Source of the DNA: DATBGO01 sp050011895 | GTDB taxonomy: Bacteria > Actinomycetota > Actinomycetes > Streptosporangiales > Streptosporangiaceae | DNA length: 23,152 nucleotides | Assembly (NCBI GenBank): GCA_050011895.1 | Contig: JBEKIF010000064.1 | Location: 1-23,152 of the forward strand | Reading direction: 5' to 3' | Shown here: positions 21,538-23,152 of the stretch, one piece after another | Position numbering within the stretch: position 1 is the stretch's first letter | Layout: every line of letters begins with the position of its first letter | Made by a program: the position numbers and the translations under genes | The notes under the pieces: model-generated | Databases searched by the model: none | Told to the model about the DNA's origin: nothing | The model's input: only the letters and a program-made list of their open reading frames with translations

Positions 21538-22320
21538 TTACTGCCAGCCGGCGATGGTGGCGTGCATCTCCCAGAGGAGGATCTCGCTGGGCTCGGCTGC
21601 GGAGACCTTCTGCCCCCCCGTAGCCGTGAACCGCACCGCATCTCCCTCAGCCAATGGACCCGCATTTTCCAGCGTCACTCTTCCCCGTGGCACGAACAGG
21701 TGCAGGAAGGGCGCCTCAGGGAGTTCGATCACCTCGCCGGGCTGGAGGCGGGCAGCATGCAGGGCGGCGTACTTGTTCCTGATCCGGATAGCGGACCCGC
21801 CGTCGTGCCTGCCTATGCCGGACGCGACCGGGACCAGGCCGCCGCGCAGCAGTTCGTCGTCGATCTCAAGCTGCTCATAGCCGGGGGTGATCCCATCCTC
21901 ATCCGGCACCACCCACATCTGCACAAAATGCACCGGCTCGGTATGCTCCGAACCGCCTTGCAGCCGCCAGGAGTCGTTTTTCTCCGAGTGCAAGATCCCG
22001 GTGCCGGCGCTCATCCGCTGCGCCAGGCCCGGGTAAATGATGCCGGAATGCCCGGTGGAGTCCTGGTGCACCAGCGAGCCCCGCAGCACCCAGGTAACGA
22101 TTTCCATGTCCTGGTGCGGGTGCGTCTCGAAGCCGGTCCCCGGCCTGACCACATCGTCGTTGTTGACCAGCAACAGGCCGTGGTGGGTGTTGAGCGGGTC
22201 GTAGTGCCGGGAGAACGAGAACGAGTGCTTGGAGTCCAGCCACGAGAGCCTGGTCTTGAACCGCTCACCGCCGCGACGGATATCCACCGTCGGCGCAAGC
22301 GGCCCTGTTGTCTGTGTCAT
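21538..22320 (-). CDS. Pirin-family protein
   Basis: A 260-residue bicupin. The N-terminal cupin carries the metal-binding pattern of pirins: FETHPHQDMEIVTWVLRG, then LVHQDSTGHSG and MSAGTGILHSE, giving two histidines, a further histidine and a glutamate as ligands. A second cupin-like half contains APFLHLFVPRGRVTLENAG. Some bacterial pirins act as quercetin dioxygenases, others as regulators of central metabolism; neither can be chosen here. The frame runs back to 22512, but GAGGAG precedes the ATG at 22320, where the homologous sequence (MTQTTGPL) begins. The small gene upstream on the same strand ends 34 bases before and is probably co-transcribed. Confidence 0.92.
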   Translation of the reverse strand: MTQTTGPLAPTVDIRRGGERFKTRLSWLDSKHSFSFSRHYDPLNTHHGLLLVNNDDVVRPGTGFETHPHQDMEIVTWVLRGSLVHQDSTGHSGIIYPGLAQRMSAGTGILHSEKNDSWRLQGGSEHTEPVHFVQMWVVPDEDGITPGYEQLEIDDELLRGGLVPVASGIGRHDGGSAIRIRNKYAALHAARLQPGEVIELPEAPFLHLFVPRGRVTLENAGPLAEGDAVRFTATGGQKVSAAEPSEILLWEMHATIAGWQ

Positions 22321-22354
22321 CGTGGCTCCTCGGGATCGGCCGTCTGCGCCCGGC

Positions 22355-22549
22355 TCAGCCACGCGAGGGCAGGGCCTCACTCGCTGCGCGCTGGCCAGCC
22401 GCGATGACCTGCGCGGTCGTGGTGACGTGCAGTTGCGCGCAGTGCTGCTCGGCGATCTCGGCGCAAATCGCGGCCGCCTGCTCACAGATGGGGTTTCCGA
22501 TGTCGGCGGCATTTAGCGCCATGATCATCTTGTACCGGAGATCATCCAT
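22355..22549 (-). CDS. Small hypothetical protein upstream of pirin
   Basis: A 64-residue soluble protein beginning MDDLRYKMIMALNAADIGNP, apparently all-helical, with three cysteines (PICEQ, AICAEI, EQHCAQ). I recognise no family. A strong GGAGGT ribosome binding site sits before the ATG at 22549, which is why this start is preferred over the longer frame opening at 22633. It probably forms an operon with the pirin gene. Confidence 0.6.
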   Translation of the reverse strand: MDDLRYKMIMALNAADIGNPICEQAAAICAEIAEQHCAQLHVTTTAQVIAAGQRAASEALPSRG

Positions 22550-22743
22550 GGGCACCTCCGCGACCACCTCGCAACCGGCAGCAGGCAGCCGACGGCTGTC
22601 TGGCCGGGCCTCACAAGCGATGCTACGCGCCATTGCGGGCGCAACCAGCGGCCCGCCCTCCGCATCGCCAGCGTTCCCTTGGCCACGTCACGACCTTGAG
22701 GTACCGGCTCCGTGGTCCCGCGGCCATCGGATGACGCATGATG

Positions 22744-22755
22744 TGGTGGCCACCA
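22744..22755. promoter_or_regulatory. 12-bp perfect palindrome upstream of the last gene
   Basis: TGGTGGCCACCA is a perfect palindrome 42 bases before the GTG start at 22798, in a region that must hold divergent promoters for the small gene and the last gene. It may be an operator; no protein is identified. Confidence 0.3.
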
Positions 22756-22797
22756 GCAATACGGGCCACCTTGAAGCAGGAAACGGAGGTACCGGTC

Positions 22798-23152
22798 GTG
22801 GAGACGTCAGTAGTTATAGCCAATGCCGAGGAGCGAGTGGTCGAGGAAGCTGCTGCCGCGCTCGAGCGACGCCATCAGGCACACCACCACGCAGTCAGCC
22901 CGGAGGAGCACCGTCGCAACGTGCGGGATCTGTTCGAGCTAGTCATCCAGTGCGTGCACGAGGGCCGCGCCGAGCCGATCATCGCGTCGTCCCGGCAGAT
23001 CGCGGCGAACCGCTTCGAGGCGGGCTTCGACATCGCCGAGATCCAGGGAACTTTCAACGTTCTGGAGGAGGTGCTCTGGCGCCACGTGGCCAGCAGCCTC
23101 GCCGGCGACCAGCGGATCGAGGCGCTCGGGCTGGTGAACACCATCCTCGGGG
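22798..23152 (+). CDS. Partial gene resembling the RsbR-type N-terminal domain
   Basis: A frame open to the window end (118 codons visible, no stop). It starts at a GTG seven bases after GGAGGT. The visible protein is helical and acidic, with HRRNVRDLFELVIQCVHEG, AEPIIASSRQIAANRFEAGF and DIAEIQGTFNVLEEVLWRHV. This resembles the RsbRD_N helical domain found ahead of STAS or histidine-kinase-like domains in actinobacterial stress regulators. The rest of the gene is outside the window, so the effector domain is unknown. An AHHHA histidine run precedes the helical part. Confidence 0.65.
   Translation, partial: METSVVIANAEERVVEEAAAALERRHQAHHHAVSPEEHRRNVRDLFELVIQCVHEGRAEPIIASSRQIAANRFEAGFDIAEIQGTFNVLEEVLWRHVASSLAGDQRIEALGLVNTILG

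Noticed and set aside
22623..22823. 66-codon minus-strand frame
   Set aside because: It covers the promoter region and start of the last plus-strand gene, with no supporting signal.

Overview
This is a high-GC window, almost certainly chromosomal DNA of a soil-type actinobacterium. The evidence is the strong G/C bias at third codon positions, GTG starts, GGAGG-type ribosome binding sites, and families typical of Actinomycetota (Rv1733c-like membrane protein, DUF5134-like remnant, small conserved hypotheticals). I see no tRNA, rRNA, CRISPR array, transposase or integrase.

Left part (1-4640): a MarR-type regulator faces a YceI-family gene across a short promoter region with candidate operators. 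A 22-bp perfect inverted repeat follows yceI. On the minus strand come a short DUF5134-like ORF (probably a remnant), a PrxQ/BCP-type peroxiredoxin, an Rv1733c-like membrane protein, and a coupled pair made of an arginase-superfamily protein and a conserved actinobacterial hypothetical.

Middle left (4640-9910): a GlxA-type AraC regulator with an unusual 18-bp repeat at its 3' end, an FAD/NAD(P)-binding protein that may be leaderless, and a large orphan protein with a histidine-triad-like HQHYQ motif. The orphan has lower-GC codon use than its neighbours, and its reading frame runs into the convergent paaX-like gene.

Centre (9681-18089): the clearest functional system, an aerobic benzoyl-CoA epoxidation (Box) operon. 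A PaaX-family regulator is divergent from six tightly spaced genes: boxC, boxB, benzoate-CoA ligase, a PaaY-like gamma-carbonic-anhydrase-fold protein, boxD and a GNAT acetyltransferase. Together they would activate benzoate to benzoyl-CoA, epoxidise the ring (BoxB), cleave it hydrolytically (BoxC) and oxidise the aldehyde (BoxD). The reductase BoxA is absent from the window. CTACA/TGTAG inverted repeats lie over both the operon promoter and the likely paaX promoter, which suggests a shared operator.

Right part (18090-23152): a small membrane protein of unknown function, an ABC exporter pair (ATPase and multi-spanning permease) behind an AT-rich promoter with a 10-bp palindrome, then a minus-strand pirin gene with a small 64-residue gene upstream, and finally the start of a plus-strand gene resembling the N-terminal domain of RsbR-type stress regulators, cut by the window end.
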